The notes beneath the pieces were generated by a model. The model did not search any database. It was given only the letters and a program-made list of their open reading frames with translations, and was not told where the DNA came from. From Cristatella mucedo (Eukaryota; Bryozoa; Phylactolaemata; Cristatellidae), in assembly GCA_009760855.2 (NCBI GenBank), contig WPIO01000135.1, forward strand, positions 1,033,501 through 1,097,500: 64,000 nucleotides of DNA, written 5' to 3'. The position numbers and the translations under genes are program-made. Position 1 is the first letter of the stretch; each line of letters opens with the position of its first letter. Positions 12,452 to 23,673 of this stretch are shown piece by piece.

Positions 12452-12545
<94 letters not shown>
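12452..12545 (+). repeat. (TA)n microsatellite
   Basis: About 46 uninterrupted TA units directly after the 17-bp inverted repeat. Confidence 0.97.
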
Positions 12546-12547
<2 letters not shown>

Positions 12548-12989
12548 TTAGTTATGCATTCATCAACATAGGTGGAATGTCCTACCCCGGCGGGCGGGGG
12601 AGGAACGTCCGGAGGGGAAATGTCCTAGAGTCCACCATTGTGGAAATGTCCGGGGAAAAATTTCCTACAACCGAATCAAAGACCTCTGTGGCCGAGTGTG
12701 CACCGCAGAAAATCTCCTGAGTAATAAGCAATATGTCTCCGAGATTTGAAGAAATACACAAATTATGGCACTAATGCTTTCCACTCTGATGAATATATGG
12801 AAAGAGGTTAAAGGGCACATAGCATCTTGGTCAAATTTTCTGTCACTGAGCTACCTTAAGCACACTCACCAAGTTATGGCACTGAGAAAATATCGGGAAT
12901 CATACTCGAATGCTTTGTTCGGTAGCCAATTTAGGTCTTCGAGTTCGGTAGGTCATAAAACTGATTCTGTGTCGAAATGTGACTGATGT

Positions 12990-14550
12990 ACAGCGTAGCA
13001 TTACTAACATGATAAAACTGCCCTTAGCCTCAGGTCTTGTACCTGCATCCTTCAAAGAAGCCGTTGAAACTCTACTCGTTAAGAAGTTGACACTAGGCAA
13101 CATGAAAAATTAAGCGACTTTTGCCGCACTCACTGTCGATTCTCCAATCACACACCCAGGAACAAGTAATGGGAGACTATTAAGCCGTTATTTTACATCT
13201 TTAAGTCCTGCCAGTAAGTCCCCGTTAGGTTAGAGAGGAACTTACGCCGATGAGTCAGCACTTCGGTGAGCGTGTAACGATCTCTTAGAAATTGTTAATG
13301 TAATCTGGTCTCTGCCAGTTCTTCTGGATCTCTCGGCAGCATTTGATACCACTGGTCTCCAATTTATTTTTGAGTGCTGATCGTTTGATTGGGAGGCACT
13401 CGCATGCACAGCAATAGCTCAGGTCCTATCTAAGTGAGCGATTTTACTGTGCAGATGTCCGCAGCCGTCGGTCATCTGATGATCTTTAAAAGCACGGCGG
13501 GTAACTCGGGAACCTATTCTTGGTTCATTTCTTTTCACAAATTTATAGCATAATTCTATTCCGACGTCATAGACAAACTTAATCTATGCTTTCCTTTGGT
13601 TGCAGATGCCGCGTAGCTTTATCTGTTCTTTGATCCCTCCCTGCCTTCCAGCACATCGAAAACTCTCTACAACCTCGCTGCATGTATTGCTGCTATTCGC
13701 ACTAGATGGAAGACAATTTACTCGAATTGAACGACGGGTAAAACCAAATTATTAATTATGAAAAACCTAGTGTTTCTCAGACGTCGGAAATGGCTAGCGT
13801 TCAAAATAGGCTCGCCCTGCTTATCCCCAGCAGCAATCTTTACGCATAATCTGGGTGTGCGGATCCAAAATGCCCATTCACTAGATGACCACGTTAACTC
13901 CGAAATATAGGCTGCTTACTTTAAGCTAGGTAGCAGAACGACATTCAGGTTGCCTTGATAAGAATACTGCAGTCAAGCTGGTCTAGGTTCTAGTGACGTC
14001 CCCAATACATTTTGGCAGCTCTCTCCTTGCAACAGAAGCAGTGTAACTTGGCAGCTGCGACACTCACAACTTTCCTGGACCAACCTTTCAGGCCTGCTCA
14101 AACTCGACCAAGTTGCTCTTGCCCGCATCTTGTGTATTTTTTTTAGAAACCCTATAACCCGTACAAACCTCAAATCATTTGGAGACCGTGCATTTAGTTC
14201 GTATGCTCCCAAAGCCTGGAACTCCCTCCCGACCTGCGTCAGAACATCCCCTGACCTGACCACATTTAAAAAAGAATTTAAAAACACACCTATTTAGGAC
14301 AGCATTTAGTGGGTCCCTGTGATTCGTCCTTCATGTGCTTATGCGTGCTGACACTGTGCATGCTGCCACTAACCCCATTTGCATGCTGACCCTGTGCATG
14401 TCACCCCTAACCATGTTATTCATTTTGTTTGTTTATCAAGCATGATTTTACTCACCATTCAATTGCATTTCCCGTTGAAGCAAATGTAAAGCGCCTAGAG
14501 AGAGATTAAGTTCTCTGAGGCGCTTTATCAAGTGCATTATTATAATTATG
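12990..14550 (+). mobile_element. Decayed LINE family A copy (RT and 3' UTR)
   Basis: Plus-strand translation, broken by many stops and frame changes, shows reverse-transcriptase landmarks: LPVLLDLSAAFDT (motif A) near 13315-13353 and FGDRAFSSYAPKAWNSLP near 14178-14235. A stop near 14296 is followed by a 3' UTR and the tail hairpin (AAAGCGCCTAGAGAGAG ... GAGGCGCTTTATC) ending at an ATT-rich tail. Non-LTR retrotransposon, L2/CR1-like in style, not functional. Confidence 0.8.
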
Positions 14551-15289
14551 CTGACCGAAAGGGAAATACAGTACAATTATCTTGAGCGCAATTACAACGT
14601 TACTGAAATTTACCGAAACGGTTGCTCGCAAAGTAAACCAGATTATGACTCATATTCGTTGTTTGTGATTTCTAAAATATAAAGACCACAAACCGATTAT
14701 GCCGTAATAAATAGCTTAGGCAGCATAAAGCATACACCCCGTAATAGGCAGTAGTTGGTTCCTCAGCAGTGGAGCTAAGTTTTGCTCTAGAACTTTAGCT
14801 ATGTGAGAGTTGTTGTACGCGATGGGTGGCTTTGTAAGCCTGTACCCTCCCGTCGATGTCAAATAATCTACTATACGCGAAGGATGTGGACTATTTATCT
14901 TAACGTATGATCGCCCTTAGATGCTTATATTTTCAGCTACCATTGGCATACATCTGTGTATTGATAGAGCAACAAAAATAGCTTACCCTGATTCTAAAGG
15001 CTTCACCGGTTTGCATCACGGGTCGGCTGAGACTAGCACTGTTATGAGCGCTGTGCTTGCGTCCTAGTTCTGTCACGTGGAAACTACTTCACCCCGTCTA
15101 GAACATAATGCAGCTAGTTATACGAAAAATATCTATAACATACCTGTACATATTACTGAGTTATGAAAAAATAGCTGGGGATTAGTTTCTGCAAAGATTA
15201 TGCCCAGGAAATCCTCACTAATTCAGGCAGCGGCAGAACCTGTCAACCCCCACAACACTGAATAGAATAACGGCAGAGTGCTGAAAATC
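14551..15289. other. Intergenic, nothing recognised
   Basis: AT-rich DNA between two LINE copies. No exon or RNA gene recognised. Confidence 0.4.
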
Positions 15290-16215
15290 ACACAAGCAAA
15301 GTGACGATTCGCTAGATAACCACGTTAAATCAGAAATCAAGTCTGCCTGCTTTCAGCTACTTAGCATGGCACAAATTCGGGCCTGCTTGGGCAGGGATGC
15401 CACATCCAAGCTGGTTCATGCACCGGTAACAACTCGTATCTACCTCAGTAACTCACTGCTTGCAGGTCATCCGGCTTGCAAAACTCTGCAGCTCCAGCCT
15501 TGTCTGTCGTGAGCATCGCAGGTGCCGCATCGTACCACTTCTTTCTCGCCGACCTGAACTGGCTGCCCATTAAGCAGCACTTTGACTTCAAGGTTTTTTC
15601 ACTCACTTTCTTGCCGTCCGGTCATTCTCTTGCTGCAGCCTACCTGTCAGAGCTACTCCCCAGCCAGGCTAAGGATCGTCCGACCAGCTCTTCTGAATCC
15701 AGTCGTTTAGCTGTGCCTCGAATCTTATAGCAAAAGGTTTCTTTAGTTCGTATGCTCCCATAGCGTGGAACTTACTCCCTATAGACGTCACTGCATCCAT
15801 TTGCTAGATGAAATTCAACAAAAAGTTTAACAAAATATAATCCTTCGGCATAGCATCCTAAGAGGACTTAATTTATATTCAGGCGTTTCATGTATGCCAC
15901 GGGGCTCGAGTCCATGACCTCGGTCATCAAGTACATTCATCTTGACGTCGGTCGTCTAAGGCAAGCCCCTTAACCACTGGGCCAAGCCTTTTCCTCACAA
16001 CCTCTGCTGGGTCAATGTGATTTGTGCTTAATGTGCTTATGCATGCTGACACTGTGCATGTAACTACTGACAATATAATGAATTTTGACATTAAGCATGC
16101 TATATATCCCTAACCATAATGACATGCTTCATTAACTAAGTATCTAAAGTGCCTAGAAAGAGATACATTCCTGTAAGGGCGCTAAAAAAATATATTATTA
16201 CTATTATAGTAGCTT
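15290..16215 (+). mobile_element. LINE family A copy interrupted by a SINE
   Basis: The 15476-15730 frame reads SYHFFLADLNWLPIKQHFDF and YLSELLP, typical of the RT C-terminal region of this family. The 3' UTR landmarks resume after about 16000 (cttatgcatgctgacactgtgcatg) and the tail ends at about 16200. A reverse-oriented SINE occupies about 15855-16000. Confidence 0.72.
15855..16000 (-). mobile_element. tRNA-derived SINE nested in a LINE
   Basis: On the minus strand: box A-like TGGCCCAGTGGTTAAGGGGC, box B-like GGTCATGGACTCGAGCC, then a tail with GAAACGCCTGAATATA. Same SINE family as 10415-10560. It splits the surrounding LINE and is therefore younger. Confidence 0.65.
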
Positions 16216-17339
16216 ACATCGATAGTTTCTAGAGTCTTTGTATTGCTCAAGCCAAGGAAAATGTGCCAGTTTTCATAGCCAGCCAAAATGAAGCACTTCT
16301 GTGCATTACAGTAGGTTTGCACTTGCCCGCGTCCAAGAACTCTTTTTGGAAACCCGATAAGCATTTCGGAACGAAGTTGCAATAGGCACATAGTATCCGA
16401 AACAGGTCGTACCATTAGACTTACAGAACTGTAAAATATGGCGGAAATTAGTAGGGTTTTACGTTTCAGAAGCTCCTTTCAGGTGAATCTTCGATTTTCC
16501 TGGTAGTGTTATGTCAACCAATGGCATCACTGAGCCGAGCCCGAAAGCTCGTCTCCGGTTTGCAAGTTCCGGCTTCAGTTTAGGTAAAGCTCAGCCCTTT
16601 TAGTAGCAAACTAATTTAACCTTCTTTATGACAAAAATTAGCCCCTGAACTATTTACTTTTTTCCCAACACAAATAACACCTGCGGCTTTTTGGAAGAAG
16701 ATTTTTCGCTGCTGCCTGACCAAGTTCCACTGCGAGAAACCTGACCTAGTGCAGGACACCGACGTGCCAGCGGAACTTTCAGGCTGCCGTATTGCGGCCG
16801 TCTCTGCTTCTTAAGCTATTTTAGTCTTTAATTTCGTACCGTATTAGGCATCTACAGTTTCCAGTACACAATTCTCAGAGGATAGACCAGCCGTATTCAA
16901 AAGAGTGACAAATCAGAACGCGAGCAGCCTTTTGAGTACCTTCGAAGCAATATAAAATAATATATAAAAAATATAAAAGCTTCTTCCCTCAGCAGTCTGA
17001 GGCAAAGTTCGAAGCCGGTGTCTTCAATAGACCGCAGATAATGAAGATCATTGAGTGCAATGATTTATCCAAGAAGCTCCCTAGTAAGAAGAAAAAGCTG
17101 CTTTCAACAGCTTCCTCGTAGTGGTTCGGGGTGTCCTGCGAAATCAAAAGGCAGAAAAACTCCGTATAGCTTGCTGAGATCGTTGAGAAAAACAAAGGTA
17201 CGATGTAATGCAGGATTGCCGGCAAAGTTCGTATTCTTGATGCTAATCTTGAAACATTCAAGGAGAAGATAAAGGCTTACTCGGAAGAGCAAGGTGAGTT
17301 CTTCTACACGAGTCACGAGTGAACCGGACTATGAAGCTA
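16216..17339. other. Intergenic, nothing recognised
   Basis: No supported gene. Overlapping ORFs on both strands at about 16989-17316 have no recognisable family. Confidence 0.4.
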
Positions 17340-17490
17340 CTCATATTGTTTATCAAGCATGATATTTCTCACCATTCCATCGCATTTCCCTTTGCAGCGA
17401 ATGTAAAGCACCTAGAAAGAGATTGAGTTCTCTGCGGGCGCTTTATCAAGTGCATTTTTATTATAATTATTAATAATATTATTATTATTT
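17340..17490 (+). mobile_element. LINE family A 3'-tail copy
   Basis: Contains tttatcaagcatgatatttc, aaatgtaaagcacctagaaa and gggcgctttatcaag, ending in an ATT-rich tail. Confidence 0.7.
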
Positions 17491-17716
17491 TCAAGTATGG
17501 CGAGAATGGGATGTCAGATTAGACTAGGGGGCTAATTTCTAGAAGTTACTTACAGTATATTATTAAATATTAAAAATGGTTTCTTTTAAGTCTTTTGCTG
17601 GCCTTTTTGTAGAGCCTCAACATAAATATAAGTTAATTTTTGTTCCTTTTTGTAAACAAAAAGAATCAATCTTTTTTCTCACTGGAAATAGTCAACTTTC
17701 AAATTTACCACTACAG

Positions 17717-17837
17717 GCTCATGGCTGCGAAAAAAGCCGGCCCCGTGCTCAAAAAGCTCCGGGGGCTCATGAAAAGCACCAATGTGGTTAAAGACGAGCT
17801 GCACGCGTACGTCGTGCCATCTGAAGACGCACACCAG
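17717..17837 (+). CDS. XPNPEP1: XPNPEP1-like Xaa-Pro aminopeptidase, N-terminal exon only
   Basis: Cytosolic metallo-aminopeptidase family that removes an N-terminal residue preceding proline. The exon follows a ctacag acceptor at 17716, with ATG at 17721 four bases in, and codes 39 residues (17721-17837) before a GTCTGA donor. The residues match the N-terminus of animal XPNPEP1: a basic/hydrophobic start, then AYVVPSEDAHQ, equivalent to the conserved YIIPSGDAHQ of the creatinase-like N-terminal domain. Without splicing the frame stops after one more codon. I could not find the expected next segment (CDCRRAF, WTDGRYF) or the metal-binding catalytic domain on this strand. Either intron 1 is very long, the remaining exons were lost or misassembled, or this is a stranded exon. 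The donor is weak. Confidence 0.7.
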
Positions 17838-18063
17838 GTCTGAGCCAACTCCTATTGCACCGCGCCGAGCTATTTCAGTGTTTCCAGTTCTGCTCCTGCT
17901 AGTGCATCGTAGAAATCGGAGACGTTCGTCTTCAGAGTAAACACTGAGGCTGTTAGCTGCAGATTGACGATCATGAGCGCAGAGAAACTACGAGCTGCGC
18001 TAGGGTCGGTCTGATACTCTGAGTGATTCTGGTATTCCTGTTAACAGCGTAACCGCAATTATG

Positions 18064-18174
18064 CACGCGAAAGCGTGCACACACACACACGCACACACAC
18101 ACACACACACACATACAAACACACACACACACACACACACACGCTCGCGCGCCCGCGCGCACGAGAGAGAGCAA

Positions 18175-18225
<51 letters not shown>

Positions 18226-18235
18226 TTTCGCGTGT
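18064..18235. repeat. CA array and TG array forming a large inverted repeat
   Basis: (CA)n at about 18078-18142 and (TG)n at about 18177-18222 are mutually complementary. The flanks are complementary too (CACGCGAAAGCG on the left, CGTTTTCGCGTG on the right). The spacer is CG-rich (gctcgcgcgcccgcgcgc). Confidence 0.9.
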
Positions 18236-18404
18236 CCGATCAGATTGGTCGGGCGAGACTCGGTGTGCAGCCTCGATTCTCAGATAATGACTTTCTGACC
18301 AGCAATTACCTCCCTCTTCAGGCTGCTTGCGGTTTGCTGGGTACCTTGACTAATGAGATTGCTGTTAAGTCAGCTGACGTTTAGGTTATGAGGTGCTATC
18401 TCCA

Positions 18405-18725
18405 GTTGTTGCGTCAGAACGTCCCCTGACTTGACCACATTTAAAAAGAGCTTAAAGACACCTATTTAGGACAGCATTTAGTTAGTCCTTGTGATTCGTC
18501 CTTCATGTGCTTATGCGTGCTGACACTGTGCATGCTGCCTCTAACCACATTTGCATGCTCATCCTGTGCATGCCACCCCTAACCATGTTATTCATGTTGT
18601 TTATCAAGCATAATATTACTCACCATTCAATTGCGTTTCCCTTTGCAGCAAATGTAAAGCGCCTAGAAAGAGATTTAGTTCTCCGAGGGAGCTTTATCAA
18701 GTGCATTATTATTATTATTATTACC
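18405..18725 (+). mobile_element. LINE family A 3'-end copy
   Basis: Runs from the RT C-terminus (cagaacgtcccctgacttga) through the full 3' UTR to the tail hairpin and (ATT)n. Confidence 0.8.
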
Positions 18726-18852
18726 ACTGCCCTTGTCACAATAGCAATGTTTGTGGTGAACGATTGCTACGATTCTACACTTAATATTAGAAAATGACAC
18801 CTAAAACCCAGAAATAAGAAATGTGTCCAGATAGTTGAATGAGATCGGCACC

Positions 18853-18883
<31 letters not shown>

Positions 18884-19560
18884 CTATGACATAGCGCCCT
18901 CAGACAACTCAATCTCTTTCTAGGCACTTTACATTTGCTGCAAATGAAATACCATCGAATGTAGTAGTGGTAGCATGCTAAATAAACAACAAGAATAACA
19001 TGAATAGGGGTGACATGCAAAGAGTCAGCATGCAATTATGATTAATGGCAGCATGCACAGTGTCAGCTCGCATAAACACATAAAGGTTGAATCACATGGA
19101 CCCACTAACTGCAGTGATAGATAGATGCATTTTTAGTTTTTTTTTAAATCAGGTCAAGTCAGAAGATGTCATGAGGCAAGTCAGAAGTGAGTTCCAGGCT
19201 TTGGGAGCATATGTACTAACGGCACGGTCTCCAAAGGATTTGAGGTTTGTATGAGGTATAGATCAACGATTAGATTTTGAAAAGTGAGTGGTAAGATGCT
19301 TAGCCTGGTGGGCAGTAGATCTGATAGGGTGGCTGGAGTCGAAGAATAAAGGAACCCGAAAGTGAGTGACAGAACCTTGAAGTCGATGCGTTGCTTGACT
19401 GGCAACCACTGCAAGTCGGCGAGGCGCGATGTGACGTAGCAGTTGTGATGTTCAAGATAGACAAGACTAGCTGCAGAATGTCGCACCGGATGTAAGTGAC
19501 TGATTACACAGACCCATAGGCCAGCAAGCAGTGAGTTACAGAAGTCAAGATGGGATGTTA
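18853..19560 (-). mobile_element. LINE family A copy, RT C-terminus and 3' end
   Basis: An (ATA)n tail at 18855-18880, then the 3' UTR. On the minus strand the frame at 19181-19486 reads RLADLQWLPVKQRIDFKVLS. It lies tail-to-tail with the copy at 18405-18725, about 130 bp away. Confidence 0.8.
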
Positions 19561-20003
19561 CAAACGCACGGACTCATTCCCATCTACTGTTTGATAGTAA
19601 AAATAATACGGAGCCGAATTTTTTCATATAAGCTAACTGGTTTACAAGAAAAGATAACTCAACAATGATGGCAAAAAGCGAGGCAGCCGATTTGTCTACA
19701 CTGAGTGAGAAGCGGAGCACACGATATAGATGGAGTACAAGGAGACAGTAGATGGTTTACTTGCTTGGATCTAGTGAAACACAATAAAGCACGATCCGCT
19801 ATTCTACCGTATGGCTAATTTCGCCCTTCATAATGTTTGGGGCTGACTTCCGAGAAGCGTGTCAACGCGACAAGCTACTCAAAGCTTGATGGCTTTCTCC
19901 GGAATTTCTGGATACAGAGGGCACGGCGGTGGGCACAGCTGGTGCAGTGCACGCACAGCGAGCGCCTCGGGCGAACAGAATATCGAGCGTACAGAGAGTG
20001 CCG

Positions 20004-20420
20004 CGGACCAGCGGACCAGCGGACCAGCGGACCAGCGGACCAGCGGACCAGCGGACCAGCGGACCAGCGGACCAGCGGACCAGCGGACCAGAGGACCACA
20101 TGAGCGGCGGACCAGCGGACCAGCGGACCAGCGGACCAGCGGACCAGCGGACCAGCGGACCAGCGGACCAGCGGACCAGCGGACCAGCGGACCAGCGGAC
20201 CAGCGGACCAGCGGACCAGCGGACCAGCGGACCAGCGGACCAGCGGACCAGCGGACCAGCGGACCAGCGGACCAGCGGACCAGACCAGCGGACCAGCGGA
20301 CCAGCGGACCAGCGGACCAGCGGACCAGCGGACCAGCGGACCAGCGGACCAGCGGACCAGCGGACCAGCGGACCAGCGGACCAGCGGACCAGCGGACCAG
20401 CGGACCAGCGGACCAGCGGA
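20004..20420 (+). repeat. Tandem array of the octamer GGACCAGC (about 52 copies)
   Basis: About 417 bp of the 8-bp unit, with a variant patch (gaggaccacatgagcgg) at about 20090-20108 and a partial unit near 20280. No register or strand contains a stop, so ORFs run through on both strands (repeating Arg-Thr-Ser-Gly-Pro-Ala-Asp-Gln). There is no sign of a real gene. Confidence 0.97.
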
Positions 20421-21278
20421 GCCAGCTCACTTGCTCGCATGGATAGCCGCGGATTACGTTAGTAGCCTAGTGGAACTACAATTCGTACTGACCGAACATT
20501 GGATACAAAACAGAAGTTGGCCCAGTAGTAAAACTTAAAACCGAATGCTTTATTTAATAGATTTACTCTTACCGGCGAATAACGTTTCCTATGGTAACTT
20601 ACTGTCAATGAGCTTGTTGCAGAAGATACATGATTGGGCTGTGGGTCATGCGAGTTTAGCATCGGTAAAGCCGCAAAAGCATTTGCGCCCCTGGAGCAGC
20701 CTTTTCCACTGGAGCTAAGTTTTGGGATACCTGTAAAAGCTACGCTGGTATACAAGTCAGCAATAACGCTGGCATACAAGTCAGCAAATGTAAAGCGCCT
20801 AGAAAGAGATTGAGTTCTCTGGGGGCGCTTTATCAATCGTATAATAATAATAATTATTCCCTTACATATTTAGTTCATTTTAACTGTTAATTTAAAGTTA
20901 ATTGCAGACTAACTGTCCATTTCAACGGACAGATCTGTCAAATAAATGTAAAAAAGAAAGCTTTGCAAGCGGTTCTCGCGACGCGATAGTGCATATGTAG
21001 GTAGCATTCACGAAAGTGGAACTCCATCCTTGTCACAGTGATAAAGAACAGTGAGTAGACCTGGCGCGTGTAACAGGCCTAACGTTAGCTACTGATCTCC
21101 GACGTAAGAACATTCAATTGTTGAGAACAGCGCACGAGACGCGGCGTCAAGAATTGGCTGCGTAATGCAATTGGCGCTGCAGGCTGCTCGTCGATAGCGT
21201 TAAAAAGCGGCACAAAATGTAGGACTTAGCGAACGACTTACTGACCCGCAGCATGCCCTGCTGCTAAAAACTCTCAAC
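20421..21278. other. Intergenic with one LINE/SINE tail
   Basis: A forward family A tail lies at 20783-20860 (aaatgtaaagcgcctagaaa, then gggggcgctttatcaatc). Nothing else is recognised. Confidence 0.5.
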
Positions 21279-21364
21279 TGACGTATTCTCTGTCACTAGC
21301 ACATGTGTATGACGTATTCTCTGACACTAGCACATGTGTATGACGTATTCTCTGTCACTAGCAC
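21279..21364 (+). repeat. 31-bp tandem repeat, about 2.8 copies
   Basis: Units start TGACGTATTCTCTGTCACTA at 21279, 21310 and 21341; copies differ by a single base. Confidence 0.9.
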
Positions 21365-21888
21365 TCTGGCACTTTCTGGTTCGCCGCCATTCACAGTAAC
21401 ACTCATCCTAGTCGCGACTAGTAATAAGAGAGGTCAACTGAAATATAAAAACTCTCCTCATTTTTCCATGAAATTTTTTATCACGAATATAAACCTGCTA
21501 ATGCAACAGAATATTTGCTTCGAACTCAATTTGTTTCTAATTAGCCGTCCTTGGCAGTGCTCAGCAGTTCATAACGGTGGGACGTTGCAATACCGCAACC
21601 GTGACAATCAGGCATTGCCCAACTAGAGCGGAAATACAGCATCCATCGGAGAATCCTTTGCATTTCAGGAATTTTCTGCGCGCGCCATGTTCGGCAGCGA
21701 GCCGGTATGACTGTCGACGGTTTATTGACGGACTGCAAACTCTGCAACCATCCGCTAAACGCGGCGACGACTGCAGGCGAATGCAAACGGTGCTGATATC
21801 GAGATGGCCGCGACTATGTGTTCACCACTTCGCAGAGACAGAGAGAGAGTGAGAGCGAGAGCGAGAGCGAGAGAGCAAGAGAGCTGTC

Positions 21889-23619
21889 TCAGACTCGGGC
21901 CTGTTCTTCCTCGGCCTCTTCATCTTCTGCCGCTCCTTCTTCAGCTTGCTCCTCGGCCGGCGCGGCGTCGCCGCCGCCGGCGCCGGCCGACGCTGCGCCG
22001 CCATCCGCGGCCGCGGCCGGCGGTCGGCTGGTAGCGGACGCCGACGCCGTCGCACTCGGCTGCCTCTCTGACTCGAGCGCAGCGGGCGCCGCGCCGACGC
22101 TGTCGCCAGCGGCTGAGCTCTCCGGAGCAGCGCCACCTATTATAACGCGTCGCCATTTCCCGTGAGGGAGCGGCGCCCAGCGAGCGCATGCAGCGCTAAG
22201 CTAGGCAGACAGTGCGAGCAGACAGCAGACAATGCGAGCGGAGCGCAGTGCGTATCCCGCGCTGCTGCTGCTGCTGCGCGCCGTCGAAGGCCGCTGGGCG
22301 AAGCGCGCGCGCGCGCGGATCGTCGATCTTCTTCGCCACAGACCGACCCGCTTGGCGCTTCGGTGCAAGCGTGACTTCGCATTGGCGCACGCGTCAATTC
22401 CGTTTCCTGCTGGCAACGCACTCGCCGCTCAAGCAGCTTGCGGAGCGGCGTCGCCGAGAGGCTGCGAATGGCGAGTTACGAGCGTGCGTCTTCTCCGAGC
22501 GCGGGCGGCGCTGCGGAAGCGAAACTTCGAAACGAGTTTTCGGGCCCGAGACAGTCGCAGTGCTTTGATTGGGTGGGACGAAGACGAATAAGCAGGAGAG
22601 CGGCCTGTCTATGCAAGGGTTTCGCGGAGTGCCGACTAGGCGCACGGCGACAGGGCAACATCAAAAGCGCCTTTGCAAGTGGAAGCGTTGGCTGCTCATT
22701 GGCACCTTGAGGACACGGACGACTTTCATTCACGCTCGCGTGCCTCAGAGCGGACGCACAGCGAGTGCACCGTGGGGCAACCGCGCGCTGGTGAAGAGGA
22801 CGTGACCACGTGGTCGTCAGATAAAGCAAAGAAGGCGGCTTAGCGGACGAGCGTGAGGCCATAACTCACGCACCCGCATCGACTGCACGCGCGGGTGCCC
22901 GCCGTGCCGCTTACCTCAGCCATTTTAATCTGCTACTGGTTGCATGAATGGAGAATATGCAGTTGAAGTAGAGCGGCGACAAATTTATCGCTGGCGCTAT
23001 TCTCGAACTGGGCCGCACATGCAAGACTATGTGCGTGCTCCGCTGACTTGCTCTATTTTTCGCTGCGTTGAGCACTGCACGCTAGGCGATAGTCGGATCT
23101 GACACGTGACCTACATTAGGCACGAGGCCAAGCTTACGAGATTTTATTGCGCTCAAGGTCTTACCGATGAGTAGATAATGTCTGCGAATTCATTACCCCC
23201 ACAGAATGACGCTTATGCAGTCCTCGTCAACCTCCAAATTTCAAGCAGATTCTAATAGAACACGGAAGCTGCCATTTAGGCAACGATCTCGTGAATTTAG
23301 GCTTTTACGAAAGTCCTTCACAATTATGAAAACGAAACCTGCCCTCTGGGATAGACTCATTCCTATATGTAAGAGAAGCCACACCGGAATGGTCAGAGAG
23401 GAGGGAGAACACATACAAGTAATTAACGGAATAAAGAGAGAACGGAAACTACGAAAAAAGAAAGACAGGTGGAATAAAGCAGAGAGATTACAAATAAAGA
23501 AAGAGGGAAAGGAAAGAGAAAAAAGTAAGATCTTGAGGACAGAGTGAGAGAAAAGGAAACGGAGAGTATGAGAGAGAGAGAGAGAGAGAGGTAGGGAGAG
23601 AGAGAGAGAGGGAGAGAGA

Positions 23620-23673
<54 letters not shown>

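Noticed and set aside
19859-20462. Large ORFs of both strands across 19.86-20.46 kb
   Set aside because: The octamer array has no stop in any frame; flanking residues look non-coding.
21646-21852. Frame with RYDCRRFIDG near 21700 as the next XPNPEP1 exon
   Set aside because: The CDCRRAF-like start is followed by unrelated residues where the family has a conserved SGFDGSAG block, so the match is chance.
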